A stretch of DNA of 64,000 nt from UBA12077 sp963665525 (GCA_963665525.1 OY762280.1:3410001-3474000); one strand, 5' to 3'; positions 8,102 to 17,243 are shown, numbered from the stretch's first letter. A program made the numbers and translations. The notes: generated from the letters alone by a model not told the origin.

Positions 8102-9184
8102 TTAATATTGAAAGTATGAATAATCATCGCCTTGTTGGCTATCGTCTATATGTCCGTATTTTTCAGCTACTAAATCAAGTGTTTTTATTAATTCAGGAAC
8201 ATCCAATAAAGTAACTAGTTTCATCCTGATTTCTTTAAAATGCGGAAGTCCTTTAAAGTAGTTAGAAAGATGACGACGTATTTCGAAAATACCACGTGGT
8301 TCTCCCTTCCATTCTAAAGATTTTTCAAGATGCAGTTTTGCCAGATCAACTTTTTCTTTTATGGTTAAAGGTTTCATAATCTCCCCTTTTTCAAGATAAT
8401 CTTTTATTTCCTTAAAAATCCAGGGTCGACCAACGGTAGCACGACCAATCATAATACCATCAACACCATATTTATCAAATGCTTTTTTTGCCGATTCGGC
8501 ACCCACAATATCACCATTTCCAATAATTGGAATTTTCATTCTTGGGTTATTTTTCACTTCGCCAATTAAAGTCCAGTCAGCTTCTCCTTTATACATTTGC
8601 TGTCGGGTACGACCATGAATAGCCAACATATGTATTCCGGTATCTTGAAGCTGTTCTGCCAGCTCCACAATTATTTTACTATCATCATCCCAACCCAAAC
8701 GTGTTTTTACTGTTACCGGAGTTTTTACAGATTCAACAATTGCTTTGGTCATTTCAAGCATCAGTGGAATATTACGTAGCATTCCTGCTCCCGCACCACG
8801 TCCGGCAATCTTTTTAACAGGGCAACCAAAGTTTAAATCAATAAAATCAGGTTTAGCTTCTTCAGCCATCTTGGCTGCTTCAACCATCGAATCAACTTGA
8901 TGTCCATAAATTTGAATAGCAGCCGGTCTTTCAAAATCAAATAACTGTAATTTTTTCTGGCTTTTTTTACAATCTCGTATTAAACCTTCTGATGCAACAA
9001 ACTCAGTATAAACCACATCGGCACCATAATGTTTACATAAATACCTAAACGAAGGATCTGTTACATCCTCCATCGGTGCTAAGAAAAGAGGCTTATCTCC
9101 TAACTCTATATTCCCAATCTTTACCAAATTGCCAAATTTATGTTTAAATTTAGGCGCAAATTTATATATTTTTAACCAATTCAT
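8102..9184 (-). CDS. dusB: tRNA-dihydrouridine synthase (DusB type)
   Basis: This FMN-dependent enzyme reduces specific uridines of tRNA to dihydrouridine. The TIM barrel begins at LFLAPMEDVTDPSFR. The catalytic cysteine is C121 in DLNFGCPVKK, with KTRLGW, AIHGRTRQQMYKG (tRNA/FMN site) and PIIGNGDI following. The family normally starts right before VKIGNIELGDKP. The ATG at 9184 adds about 20 residues and leaves only 6 bp to the divergent CPBP gene, so a TTG start near 9127 (LVKIGNIEL) is a serious alternative. DusB genes often stand near unrelated housekeeping genes, and no further context is informative here. Confidence 0.93.
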   Translation of the reverse strand: MNWLKIYKFAPKFKHKFGNLVKIGNIELGDKPLFLAPMEDVTDPSFRYLCKHYGADVVYTEFVASEGLIRDCKKSQKKLQLFDFERPAAIQIYGHQVDSMVEAAKMAEEAKPDFIDLNFGCPVKKIAGRGAGAGMLRNIPLMLEMTKAIVESVKTPVTVKTRLGWDDDSKIIVELAEQLQDTGIHMLAIHGRTRQQMYKGEADWTLIGEVKNNPRMKIPIIGNGDIVGAESAKKAFDKYGVDGIMIGRATVGRPWIFKEIKDYLEKGEIMKPLTIKEKVDLAKLHLEKSLEWKGEPRGIFEIRRHLSNYFKGLPHFKEIRMKLVTLLDVPELIKTLDLVAEKYGHIDDSQQGDDYSYFQY

Positions 9185-9190
9185 ATTGAA

Positions 9191-10108
9191 ATGAGAAATT
9201 CATTATCCGATGCCCATCCTTTTTCAAAATTTATATTTGCATTATTTATTATTCTTGCTGCGTTCCTGGTAGTTTTTATCATAGGATTTATCATTGCAAT
9301 CCCTATTTTTCATATCAACTTAAGTAATTTAACCAGTTTACTAAGTGATTATAATAATCCTGATAATATTAGGTTCTTAAAATATCTACAAACCATACAA
9401 GCCATCGGTTTATTTATAATTCCGGCTTTCATTATTGGTTTTGTTTTTCATACAAAACCTGCTGAATATTTGAGATTTGGACCAACTTCTAAAAGAAATC
9501 TGGTATTAACTATCTTTATTTTCTTAGCTTCTATTCCACTCATTAATTCTTTTTCGGTTCTTAATCAAAACATGCAATTGCCGGAATGGTTAGGTGGGCT
9601 TGAATCTTGGATGAAAAGGCAAGAACTAAGTGCCCAACAACTTACAGAGGCTTTTCTAAAAATGGATTCTATAGGTAGTCTTTTATTTAATATTTTCATG
9701 ATTGGCATTCTTCCTGCAATAGGAGAAGAACTAATATTTAGAGGAATATTACAACGAATATTCGCAGAATGGACAAAGAATATACACTGGGGAGTTGCTA
9801 TAGCTGCGATTCTTTTTAGTGCCATGCATATGCAATTTTATGGATTTCTACCCAGAATGATTTTAGGCATTTTATTGGGATATTTATTTTACTGGAGTGG
9901 ATCCATATGGATTCCAATTATTGGACATTTTGTTAATAATACAGTAGCCGTTTTATTATATTATTTCTATGCTGATGACATGAGTAAAGAAATAGAGAAT
10001 TTTGGAGCAGCGCAAGAATCAATAACTTTCCTTATCGTAGGAATTGCATTGGTAGCACCTTTATTATATCTTTTTTACAAAGAAAACATGAAGCAATCTA
10101 GAAATTAA
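9191..10108 (+). CDS. CPBP family intramembrane metalloprotease
   Basis: This 305-residue polytopic membrane protein has about seven hydrophobic segments (for example 14-40, 68-87, 104-120, 162-178, 203-213, 224-236, 277-296). The conserved CPBP/Rce1-like motifs are present: EELIFRG (E179, E180, R184), FSAMHMQF (H213) and the HFVNN motif (H246) that complete the metal site. Members cleave prenylated or other membrane peptides, or act in bacteriocin self-immunity; the substrate here is unknown. It is divergent from dusB and its stop overlaps the end of the convergent hypothetical gene by 11 bp. Confidence 0.9.
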   Translation: MRNSLSDAHPFSKFIFALFIILAAFLVVFIIGFIIAIPIFHINLSNLTSLLSDYNNPDNIRFLKYLQTIQAIGLFIIPAFIIGFVFHTKPAEYLRFGPTSKRNLVLTIFIFLASIPLINSFSVLNQNMQLPEWLGGLESWMKRQELSAQQLTEAFLKMDSIGSLLFNIFMIGILPAIGEELIFRGILQRIFAEWTKNIHWGVAIAAILFSAMHMQFYGFLPRMILGILLGYLFYWSGSIWIPIIGHFVNNTVAVLLYYFYADDMSKEIENFGAAQESITFLIVGIALVAPLLYLFYKENMKQSRN

Positions 10109-10835
10109 AAATTCGAGCTTCATTATCTTTAAATAAGTTAATTCGGCCAAGTTCATTCTTGCGATATACATACACTAATCCATATTCTTGTGCTTTTTCG
10201 CGTTTTAAATCTTCTGGTAATTCGCTAAAAGAATGCTCAACTTCATTCCAAATATTTAAAATAATATCATCTGCCTCATCACGTAATTCCGCTAAACCAT
10301 TTAAGGCTCTTGCATGATTTTTTTGAAGCATCTTCTGGAATTTGTATGCTTCCAGGAAGTTATCATAATGCACTCTTACAACTGCTATCGTTGGATTAGT
10401 AATAGGAGAATGTCCTTTCATCCTTCTTGTTGTTTCTCCATCAATCAGTTTTTTTCCCCATTCAATAACATCCGATTCAGTATTTAAAGAAGGAAGTTTA
10501 TTATTGTTTTCTGCTATATCGTAGAACGATCTAACCGACGACTGCACTTCTCCACGTAAAATTGCCATATTTACCACCTGAATAAAATGAGAAATATAAA
10601 GCTTCGCTTTTTTTAATTTCTTCTGATATTCTTTATTATTTTTAATCTGAATATCATATGTATTCTTGTGTTCCATAATGGCCTTTTCCCATTTTGGAAG
10701 AAAAGACCTTATACGCTGAAAAGTACTCTGTTTAAAGGCTAAATCCATTGGAGTTAAATCTTTTCCTTTATGCAAAGCACTTTTTAATGCTTTTAATCTC
10801 GAGTTATCCGTATTAGGTAATCTTCTGTAAGGCAT
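10098..10835 (-). CDS. conserved hypothetical protein, helical
   Basis: The 245-residue protein has no signal peptide and is basic and mostly helical. It starts MPYRRLPNTDNSRLKAL and ends with a short strand region (GLVYVYRKNELGRINLF). I recall similar uncharacterised proteins of this length in Bacteroidales but no named domain. The arginine/lysine-rich N-terminus and central helices (KKLKKAKLYISHFIQVVNMAI) could suit nucleic-acid binding, but this is only an impression. It converges with the CPBP protease gene, with an 11-bp overlap of the 3' ends. Confidence 0.6.
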   Translation of the reverse strand: MPYRRLPNTDNSRLKALKSALHKGKDLTPMDLAFKQSTFQRIRSFLPKWEKAIMEHKNTYDIQIKNNKEYQKKLKKAKLYISHFIQVVNMAILRGEVQSSVRSFYDIAENNNKLPSLNTESDVIEWGKKLIDGETTRRMKGHSPITNPTIAVVRVHYDNFLEAYKFQKMLQKNHARALNGLAELRDEADDIILNIWNEVEHSFSELPEDLKREKAQEYGLVYVYRKNELGRINLFKDNEARIFNF

Positions 10836-11172
10836 GACAAATTTATTAAGATGAAATTGTTAACAACATGTTGATAAAGTGCGAATATATAAATTTAAAT
10901 GAAAAAACCAAGTGTATTCGCAATTAATTTTATGAATACTTCGCTCTGATTTTTAATTCTTTAATGTTAAAAACTTCTGGATTATATGCCATTCCTGCAA
11001 TACAGAAGTTTTTCTAACCCTTTGCATGCATGTAATCTTTTTTTCAAAAAAATACCTTCCCAATATTTTCCAAAAATAATTTTATATTAATTAAAAATTT
11101 CAGTCCTTTGTTTTTGCGAAATTTGTAACTTGGTTTACAATCAAAATATTAATGATTAAATAATAATTAATT
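10836..11172. other. 337-bp AT-rich intergenic region between divergent genes
   Basis: No ORF or RNA gene is supported here. It must hold promoters for the divergent hypothetical gene and the M24 peptidase. A perfect 10-bp palindrome CAACATGTTG lies at 10864-10873. A weak promoter-like pair (TTTG at 11107-11110 and TAACTTGG at 11126-11133) precedes the peptidase, but its 15-bp spacing is shorter than usual for Bacteroidota. Confidence 0.5.
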
Positions 11173-12564
11173 ATGTTTAAAAAAGATGTTTACATAGAGC
11201 GCAGAAAGCGACTAAAAAATAAGCTTAAAGGAGGTTTAGTTCTTTTCTTAGGAAACAAAGAAGCTTCTTTCAATTATCCTGACAATACTTATCATTTTCG
11301 TCAAGATAGTTCATTCCTGTATTTCTTCGGGTTAGATATCCCAAATCTTGCAGGGTTAATTGATCTGGATTCTGGAAAAGAGTACTTATTCGGAAACGAT
11401 GTTAGCATTGATGATATTATATGGATGGGGCCTCAACCAAGCATAAAAGAACTGGCATCTGAAATTGGAGTTGAAAACACAGAACCTCTTGGTCAGCTTG
11501 AAAATTATTTAAGAAATGCGAAGAATCAAGATAGAAATATTCACACATTACCATTCTACAGAGGCGATTCAGTGATTCAATTTTGTGATTTCTTGGGGAT
11601 TCATCATTCAGAAGCAGAAGATTATGTTTCTCACGAATTAATTAAAGCTGTTGTTGATTTACGTTCTATTAAGGATCAGTACGAAATTGAAGAACTTATT
11701 AAAGCATCAGCAATTGGATATAAGATGCATACCACTGCTATGAAAATGGCAAAACCAGGTATTTATGAACAAGAAATTGCTGGTACTGTTGAAGGAATTG
11801 CCTTAGCACATGGATCTATGTTATCATTCCCTATTATCTTGTCGCAAAATGGTGAAACATTGCATAACCATTATCATGGCAATATGCTACAAGAAGGGAA
11901 ATTAATGCTTACTGACACAGGTGCTGAAACTAACATGCATTATGCAAGTGATAACACAAGGACTGTTCCTGTAGGCGGAAAATTCTCGCAAAAACAAAAA
12001 GATATATACAACATTGTATTAGCTGCATTGGATCATTCAATAACTCTAATTAAACCTGGAGTTGCATATCGAGATATCCATTTAGCATCAGCAAAAATTA
12101 TTGCTGAAGGATTAATTAACTTAGGATTAATGAAAGGAAATCCGGATGATGCAGTTAAAGCAGGTGCTCACGCAATGTTTATGCCTCATGGTCTTGGACA
12201 TATGATGGGATTAGATGTTCATGATATGGAAGGTTTAGGCGAAGATAATGTTGGTTACGATAAGGAATTTAAGCGTTCAACTCAATTTGGATTAAGCGGA
12301 TTAAGACTTGGTCGCAAATTACAGGAAGGATTTGTATTAACAACCGAACCTGGCATCTATTTTATACCTGATTTAGTTAAGAAATGGAAATCTGAGAATA
12401 TCAATTCTGACTTTGTTAATTTTGATAAAGTATTGGATGAGTATGTTGATTTTGGAGGAATTCGTTTAGAAGATGATATTTTAGTGACTGAAACAGGATG
12501 TAAGATTATAGGTAAGAGAATTCCTGTAAGCGTTGAAGAAGTTGAAGAAACAATGAAATCGTAA
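11173..12564 (+). CDS. M24 family aminopeptidase P-like metallopeptidase (paralogue 1)
   Basis: The 463-residue protein has an N-terminal AMP_N domain (residues about 5-140, with FLGNKEASFNYPDNTYHFRQ) and a C-terminal pita-bread M24 domain. The dinuclear metal ligands are visible: D in LTDTGAETN, D in YASDNTRT, H in MPHGLGHMMGLDVHD, E in TTEPGIYF and E in GIRLEDDILV. Aminopeptidase P removes an N-terminal residue preceding proline; X-Pro dipeptidases (PepQ) share the fold, so the exact activity is not certain. A second, shorter paralogue lies at 17384-18670. It ends at a clear terminator. Confidence 0.92.
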   Translation: MFKKDVYIERRKRLKNKLKGGLVLFLGNKEASFNYPDNTYHFRQDSSFLYFFGLDIPNLAGLIDLDSGKEYLFGNDVSIDDIIWMGPQPSIKELASEIGVENTEPLGQLENYLRNAKNQDRNIHTLPFYRGDSVIQFCDFLGIHHSEAEDYVSHELIKAVVDLRSIKDQYEIEELIKASAIGYKMHTTAMKMAKPGIYEQEIAGTVEGIALAHGSMLSFPIILSQNGETLHNHYHGNMLQEGKLMLTDTGAETNMHYASDNTRTVPVGGKFSQKQKDIYNIVLAALDHSITLIKPGVAYRDIHLASAKIIAEGLINLGLMKGNPDDAVKAGAHAMFMPHGLGHMMGLDVHDMEGLGEDNVGYDKEFKRSTQFGLSGLRLGRKLQEGFVLTTEPGIYFIPDLVKKWKSENINSDFVNFDKVLDEYVDFGGIRLEDDILVTETGCKIIGKRIPVSVEEVEETMKS

Positions 12565-12584
12565 AATTCACAATATCAATTTTT

Positions 12585-12615
12585 AAAATCCGGAGCTCTA
12601 CCTTCGGATTTTTTT
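12585..12615 (+). terminator. intrinsic terminator after the M24 peptidase
   Basis: The AAAATCCG/CGGATTTT stem (12585-12592 and 12605-12612) encloses a 12-base loop and runs into a T tract. It starts about 20 bp after the stop codon. Confidence 0.75.
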
Positions 12616-12646
12616 ATATCATAATTGCCAAAATAACTAGTGAGTA

Positions 12647-12904
12647 ATGAACGAAATAAATACCAAATACGGCATAAATTCAAGGATTAAATTAGAAAAA
12701 ATAAGTAAATATCATATTGGAATTGTGAAACTTATTAAGAGCCGCATAATTCAAAAAGATGCAATTAAAATAATTGATCAAGCAAATACCATTCGTAAGA
12801 AAGATTCAAATATTAAAGTTAGTTTAATTTGCCACAATAATATATGCTCAAAATCTGTAGCCTTACTTAATAAGAATAATGTTGAAATTATATTTAGAGA
12901 TTGA
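12647..12904 (+). CDS. small hypothetical protein
   Basis: This 85-codon ORF starts with ATG and ends 4 bp before the convergent L,D-transpeptidase stop. The protein is lysine/isoleucine-rich without a signal peptide. The second half (SNIKVSLICHNNICSKSVALLNKNNVEIIFRD) alternates strand and helix and looks like a real small alpha/beta domain. I do not recognise it. Its position after a terminator and the tight fit to the next gene favour a genuine gene, but it could be a degenerate remnant. Confidence 0.4.
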   Translation: MNEINTKYGINSRIKLEKISKYHIGIVKLIKSRIIQKDAIKIIDQANTIRKKDSNIKVSLICHNNICSKSVALLNKNNVEIIFRD

Positions 12905-12908
12905 GATT

Positions 12909-13655
12909 TTAGTTTTTTACAGCGTGTCTACCTGAATTTAGAAATCCTATACTTGGAAGCTTTTTTGTTTCGTTAAATAAATCATATCCCTTTTTTAAAT
13001 CTGTCCACAATCCGATCTTATCAGTATCGTTTTTATACTTTTGCTTGAGCTTATCAAATTCTTTGTCAGAAAGTTCCATTGGAAAAATAGTAACTGGAAT
13101 TGTTTCTTGTCCACTGTTTTTTGCTTCTACACAGAAAACATAAAGTTCTTTTATTCTATCATTTGTTATTGGCATGCATCCAACGGTTACGCAAGAGCCA
13201 TGTATGAAAATATCACCACCTAAATTATTCTTCTCTCCAAGAATTATATCTGATTTATTAGGGTAATTTATCCCTAATGACAAATAAAAATTACTAAATG
13301 GATTAAACCTGTTGATATGATAAAACCCTTCTGGAATTTGTCTATCCCCCTGTTTTCTTTTAGGTCCTAAATTGCCTGAAGTCCTACAAATCCTATACTC
13401 CTTAATTAGTTTATACCTTTTATCTGAACTGTTTTTTGCCCATAATTCTATTCTCTTTTCTTTTTTAAAAGCTCTTAAATAAAGCCTTAATTTATTTTTA
13501 TCTATGCCATTGTATTCTAAATACTCAAGCATAGAATACTCCTTTTCTTTATAAGCCTGTCTTACTCGTTGATAGCGTAGCTGATCATCCTTGAAAGAAT
13601 CATTGTTAGAAGAAAACAGCAAAGCTAGGATTAAAGTAAATATAATTTCCTGCAT
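12909..13655 (-). CDS. L,D-transpeptidase family protein (YkuD/YafK type)
   Basis: The 248-residue protein has a hydrophobic N-terminus (IIFTLILALLFSS), so it is exported. The catalytic domain shows the L,D-transpeptidase signature: H152 in DIFIHGSCVTVGC and the nucleophile C160 in TVGCMPIT, preceded by QIPEGFYHINRFNPFSNFYLS, which is typical of the YafK/ErfK side of the family. These enzymes form 3-3 peptidoglycan crosslinks, attach lipoproteins to the wall, or cleave such links (the YafK branch does the latter in E. coli). The gene is monocistronic and lies just downstream of the sdhB terminator. Confidence 0.88.
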   Translation of the reverse strand: MQEIIFTLILALLFSSNNDSFKDDQLRYQRVRQAYKEKEYSMLEYLEYNGIDKNKLRLYLRAFKKEKRIELWAKNSSDKRYKLIKEYRICRTSGNLGPKRKQGDRQIPEGFYHINRFNPFSNFYLSLGINYPNKSDIILGEKNNLGGDIFIHGSCVTVGCMPITNDRIKELYVFCVEAKNSGQETIPVTIFPMELSDKEFDKLKQKYKNDTDKIGLWTDLKKGYDLFNETKKLPSIGFLNSGRHAVKN

Positions 13656-13683
13656 TTTAAATTGCTTATTAGTATCTATAAAA

Positions 13684-13716
13684 CAAAAAAACCTGCCTAT
13701 TTATTATTAGGCAGGT
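13684..13716 (-). terminator. intrinsic terminator of the sdhCAB operon
   Basis: A perfect 9-bp stem ACCTGCCTA/TAGGCAGGT (13691-13699 with 13708-13716) is followed on the minus strand by a T-rich run. It lies about 20 bp beyond the sdhB stop. Confidence 0.85.
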
Positions 13717-13735
13717 CATTTATATAAATCATTTT

Positions 13736-14485
13736 TTACTCTGATTCAGACAAGGATGCACACAAATACTCACGATTCAATTTTGCAATAAAATCAATTG
13801 AAATTCCTTTTGGACATTCTGCTTCGCAAGCTCCCGTGTTTGAGCAGGAACCAAAACCTAATTCGTCCATTTTAGCTACCATATTTAGCGCTCTGCGTTT
13901 AGCTTCAACTTTACCTTGAGGTAAGAGTGCTAATTGAGATGCCTTAGCAGCAACAAATAACATAGCCGACGAATTTTTACATGCAGCTACACAAGCGCCA
14001 CAACCAATACAGGCAGCAGCATCAAATGCTTTATCAGCATCAACCTTACTTACTAAAATAGAGTTTGCATCCGGTGCCTGGCCTGTATCGATAGAAATAA
14101 ATCCACCAGCAGCCATGATTTTATCAAAAGCATTACGATCGACCATTAAATCCTTTAAAACAGGAAATCCTTTTGCTCTCCAAGGTTCAACAGTAATGGT
14201 ATCACCATCTTTGAATGATCTCATATGCACCTGGCAAGTAGCAGTTTCTTTTCCAGGACCATGAGGATGACCATTAATATATAAGCTACAGCATCCACAT
14301 ATAGCTTCATGACAATCGTGTTCAAATGCCACGGGTTCTTTACCTTCTTTGATTAATTTTTCGTTTAACGAATCTAACATTTCAAGGAACGACATTTCAG
14401 GATCAACGCCATCTAATTCATATTTTTCAAATTTACCCTTGGCTTTAGCATTCGCTTGTTTCCAAATATTTAGTTTTATTTTCAT
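13736..14485 (-). CDS. sdhB: succinate dehydrogenase/fumarate reductase iron-sulfur subunit
   Basis: This subunit passes electrons between the flavoprotein and the membrane cytochrome b. The [2Fe-2S] ligands lie in the CHEAICGCCSLY region, and further clusters in CIGCGACVAAC and CSNTGACEAECPKG. I place the start at the ATG at 14485 (MKIKLNIWKQ), giving 249 residues. The longer frame, up to 14557, would add 24 isoleucine/leucine-rich residues that are simply the translation of an intergenic repeat. It is the last gene of sdhC-sdhA-sdhB, the usual order of the Bacteroidota B-type enzyme. Confidence 0.95.
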   Translation of the reverse strand: MKIKLNIWKQANAKAKGKFEKYELDGVDPEMSFLEMLDSLNEKLIKEGKEPVAFEHDCHEAICGCCSLYINGHPHGPGKETATCQVHMRSFKDGDTITVEPWRAKGFPVLKDLMVDRNAFDKIMAAGGFISIDTGQAPDANSILVSKVDADKAFDAAACIGCGACVAACKNSSAMLFVAAKASQLALLPQGKVEAKRRALNMVAKMDELGFGSCSNTGACEAECPKGISIDFIAKLNREYLCASLSESE

Positions 14486-14596
14486 TTCTTTTAGATTTTT
14501 AGCTATTAGTATCAAGATTTGAGTATCAAGTATCAAGATTTGTATCGTAAGTTTCAATATTGTATTGTCTCACGTCTCAAATCTAATATCTCAATA
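14486..14596 (-). repeat. ORF-less copy of the dispersed element, between sdhA and sdhB
   Basis: On the minus strand the 111-bp gap contains GATATTAGATTTGAGACG, then repeated CTTGATACTTGATACT words and CTAAAAATCTA directly before the sdhB ATG. These are the same end motifs, in the same order and orientation, as those flanking the four-helix-bundle ORF between mutA and mutB. The repeat keeps an open frame in phase with sdhB, which makes the sdhB start easy to mis-assign. Confidence 0.55.
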
Positions 14597-16516
14597 CTAT
14601 TTATAACTTCTAACTTTTACTTCAACATTTTCGAACTTAAGCTCTTCTTTATGAAGGTTTGGCTCTTTTTCTTCTCCCTGGTATTCCCAGGCAGCAACAT
14701 ACGAATATTTATCATCAATACGCATTGCCTCGCCACCTTCTGTTCTACTTTCCTCACGATAGTGAGCACCACACGATTCTTCTCTGTTTAAAGCGTCTGT
14801 AACAATTAATTTTGCCAAGTCAATAAAGTCAGCAACTCTACTTGCCTTTTCCAGTTCTTGATTTATTTCTTCCATCTTACCAGGAATTTTTAAATCACTC
14901 CAGAATTCTTTCTTAAGTTCATCTATCTCAACTAAAGCCTTCTTTAAACCTTCTTCGTTACGTTGCATTCCCGAATAAGTCCACATAATATGTCCCAATC
15001 GTTTATGGAATGAGGTCGCTGTTTTAGTTCCATTAATACTTAAGAATTTATCAAGAGTTGCCTTAGCATTCTTCTCAGCCTCAACAAACTCAGGCGAATC
15101 TGTCGATGGAACCTTATTGGTAATTTCATCGGCTAAAAAATTCGAAACAGTATAAGGTGCAATGAAATAACCATCGGCAGCACCTTGCAACAGTGAGTTC
15201 GCTCCTAAACGATTGGCTCCATGATCTGAGAAATTAGCTTCTCCAATAGCAAATAATCCAGGGATAGTAGTTTGTAAGTTATAATCAACCCAAAGACCTC
15301 CCATGGTATAATGGCCTGCAGGATATATCATCATTGGTGTTTCGTATGGACTATCACCGGTAATTTTTTCGTACATGGCAAATAGGTTTCCATACTTATT
15401 CTTAATTACTTTCTTGCCTTGTTTTGCCACAGCATCTCTAAAATCAAGATAAACAGCCAGACCTGTTTTACCTACACCAAAACCATTATCGCAACGTTCT
15501 TTTGCTGCTCGAGATGCAACATCACGTGGTACCAGGTTCCCAAATGCAGGATATCTTCTTTCTAAGAAATAATCTCTTTCTTCATCAGGAATTTCACCTG
15601 GCTTACGTTTATCCCCTTCTGCTTTGGGTACCCAGATGCGTCCATCGTTTCTTAATGACTCAGACATTAAAGTCAGTTTCGATTGATACTCATTTAATAC
15701 CGGGATACATGTTGGATGAATTTGAATAAAGCTAGGATTTCCGAAGAATGCACCTTTACGATATGCTAACATGGCTGCTGAAGCATTTGACTGAACAGCT
15801 AAGGTAGATAAATAATAAATTGTTCCATAACCACCCGTTGCCAACACAACACAATGTGCAGCATGACGTTCAATTTCTCCGGTAACAAGATTTCTTGTAA
15901 TAATTCCGCGGGCTTTACCATCTACAATAACTACATCGAGCATTTGCTGACGAGCATACATTTTGGCTTTGCCTAATGCAACCTGACGTTTAAGAGCAGA
16001 ATATCCTCCTAAAAGAACCTGTTGACCGGTTTGTCCTTGTGCATAATTAGTACGTGACACCTGAACTCCACCAAACGTTCTGTTAGCTAGAGTTCCACCA
16101 TATTCACGTGCAAAAGGAACACCCTGAGCAGTTAACTGATCGATAACAGCACTACTAACTTCTGCTAAACGATATACATTGGCTTCTCGAGCACGATAAT
16201 CGCCTCCTTTGATTGTATCATAAAATAAACGATAAACACTATCGCCATCATTTTTATTATTTCTTGCCGCATTAATTCCTCCTTGTGCAGCAACAGAGTG
16301 AGCACGACGAGCAGAATCCTGAAAACAGAAAACTTTAACATTATAACCCATCTCTGCCAACGAAGCAGCAGCAGGGGCACCGGCAATACCTGTTCCTACA
16401 ACAATAATATCTAATTTCTTCCTATTGTTAGGGCTAACCAGTTTTTGTGTAGCTTTATATTTTGACCATTTTTCGGCTAAAGGGCCTTCTGGTATTTTAG
16501 CATCTAATTTACTCAT
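14597..16516 (-). CDS. sdhA: succinate dehydrogenase/fumarate reductase flavoprotein subunit
   Basis: This 639-residue catalytic subunit oxidises succinate or reduces fumarate. It has the FAD-binding dinucleotide motif VVGTGIAGAPAAASLAEMG near residue 40, the HSVAAQGGINAA segment with the histidine that carries covalent FAD, the HPTCIP active-site stretch, and GGLWVDYNLQTTIPGLFAIGEAN with GANRLGANSLLQG near the C-terminal part of the FAD domain. It is preceded by sdhC (52-bp gap) and followed by sdhB. In anaerobic Bacteroidota the homologous complex works as fumarate reductase; the direction cannot be read from sequence, so frdA is an equally fair name. Confidence 0.96.
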   Translation of the reverse strand: MSKLDAKIPEGPLAEKWSKYKATQKLVSPNNRKKLDIIVVGTGIAGAPAAASLAEMGYNVKVFCFQDSARRAHSVAAQGGINAARNNKNDGDSVYRLFYDTIKGGDYRAREANVYRLAEVSSAVIDQLTAQGVPFAREYGGTLANRTFGGVQVSRTNYAQGQTGQQVLLGGYSALKRQVALGKAKMYARQQMLDVVIVDGKARGIITRNLVTGEIERHAAHCVVLATGGYGTIYYLSTLAVQSNASAAMLAYRKGAFFGNPSFIQIHPTCIPVLNEYQSKLTLMSESLRNDGRIWVPKAEGDKRKPGEIPDEERDYFLERRYPAFGNLVPRDVASRAAKERCDNGFGVGKTGLAVYLDFRDAVAKQGKKVIKNKYGNLFAMYEKITGDSPYETPMMIYPAGHYTMGGLWVDYNLQTTIPGLFAIGEANFSDHGANRLGANSLLQGAADGYFIAPYTVSNFLADEITNKVPSTDSPEFVEAEKNAKATLDKFLSINGTKTATSFHKRLGHIMWTYSGMQRNEEGLKKALVEIDELKKEFWSDLKIPGKMEEINQELEKASRVADFIDLAKLIVTDALNREESCGAHYREESRTEGGEAMRIDDKYSYVAAWEYQGEEKEPNLHKEELKFENVEVKVRSYK

Positions 16517-16568
16517 AATGTATATTTTAGTACCTGATTAATCACAGGCGAGTTTTTACTTTGTTAAT

Positions 16569-17243
16569 TTACACAGCGTATTTAATAAGAAAATACAAAG
16601 GGATAAAAGCAAATCCACCAGCAATAATAATTGCATAGATATAACTTATAGTTTTTAATCTGCACAACCATTTTTCGTTATTCCAACCAATAGTTTGAAA
16701 TGCAGACCAGAATCCATGTGTAAGATGGAAAAACAAGAATATTGATCCTAAAATATACAACACATCGTACCACCACCATCCTTTGAACAATCCGGCAACT
16801 AAGCCGTAAACATCGTGTAGCTCTTTCCCCTCTACCATAATAGCATTGACTGTTCCAAATTTAATTTTCCAGAAAAAGTTAGCTAAATGGATTACAAGGA
16901 ATATAAAAACCAACCCTCCCAAAATAAACATATTGTTTGAAGCCCAGGAGATTTTTGTTTTACTTGACACTTTATACCCCTGTGGCCTGGCCATCCGGTT
17001 TTTAAGTGTAATGTAACTTGCATATATAATATGCAGAATAAATCCTATTCCTAGAATTGGTTCAATGACTTTCATTAACGGGTTACTGCTCATAAAATTT
17101 GCAGCCTCGTTAAATAATTCGCCATCACCAAAAAGCAATAAAGAATTTACCGTTAAATGGACACATAAAAACATCATGAGAAATAAGCCGGTTATACTCA
17201 TGAAAAATTTTTGTCCAATGGATGAAGTGAAAAATTTGCTCAT
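16569..17243 (-). CDS. sdhC: succinate dehydrogenase/fumarate reductase cytochrome b subunit
   Basis: This 224-residue membrane anchor has five transmembrane segments (about 13-38, 60-80, 105-127, 159-180, 195-220). Histidines inside them (CVHLTVN, ILHIIYA, VIHLANF, FFHLTHGFW) fit the two-heme cytochrome b of B-type enzymes, which has no separate SdhD subunit; none is seen here. It carries electrons between menaquinone and the iron-sulfur subunit. It is the first gene of the operon, with a good promoter 70-100 bp upstream. Confidence 0.93.
   Translation of the reverse strand: MSKFFTSSIGQKFFMSITGLFLMMFLCVHLTVNSLLLFGDGELFNEAANFMSSNPLMKVIEPILGIGFILHIIYASYITLKNRMARPQGYKVSSKTKISWASNNMFILGGLVFIFLVIHLANFFWKIKFGTVNAIMVEGKELHDVYGLVAGLFKGWWWYDVLYILGSIFLFFHLTHGFWSAFQTIGWNNEKWLCRLKTISYIYAIIIAGGFAFIPLYFLIKYAV

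Noticed and set aside
14519..14791. 90-codon plus-strand ORF across the sdhA-sdhB gap
   Set aside because: It is antisense to sdhA and the intergenic repeat, with phenylalanine-rich shadow composition.
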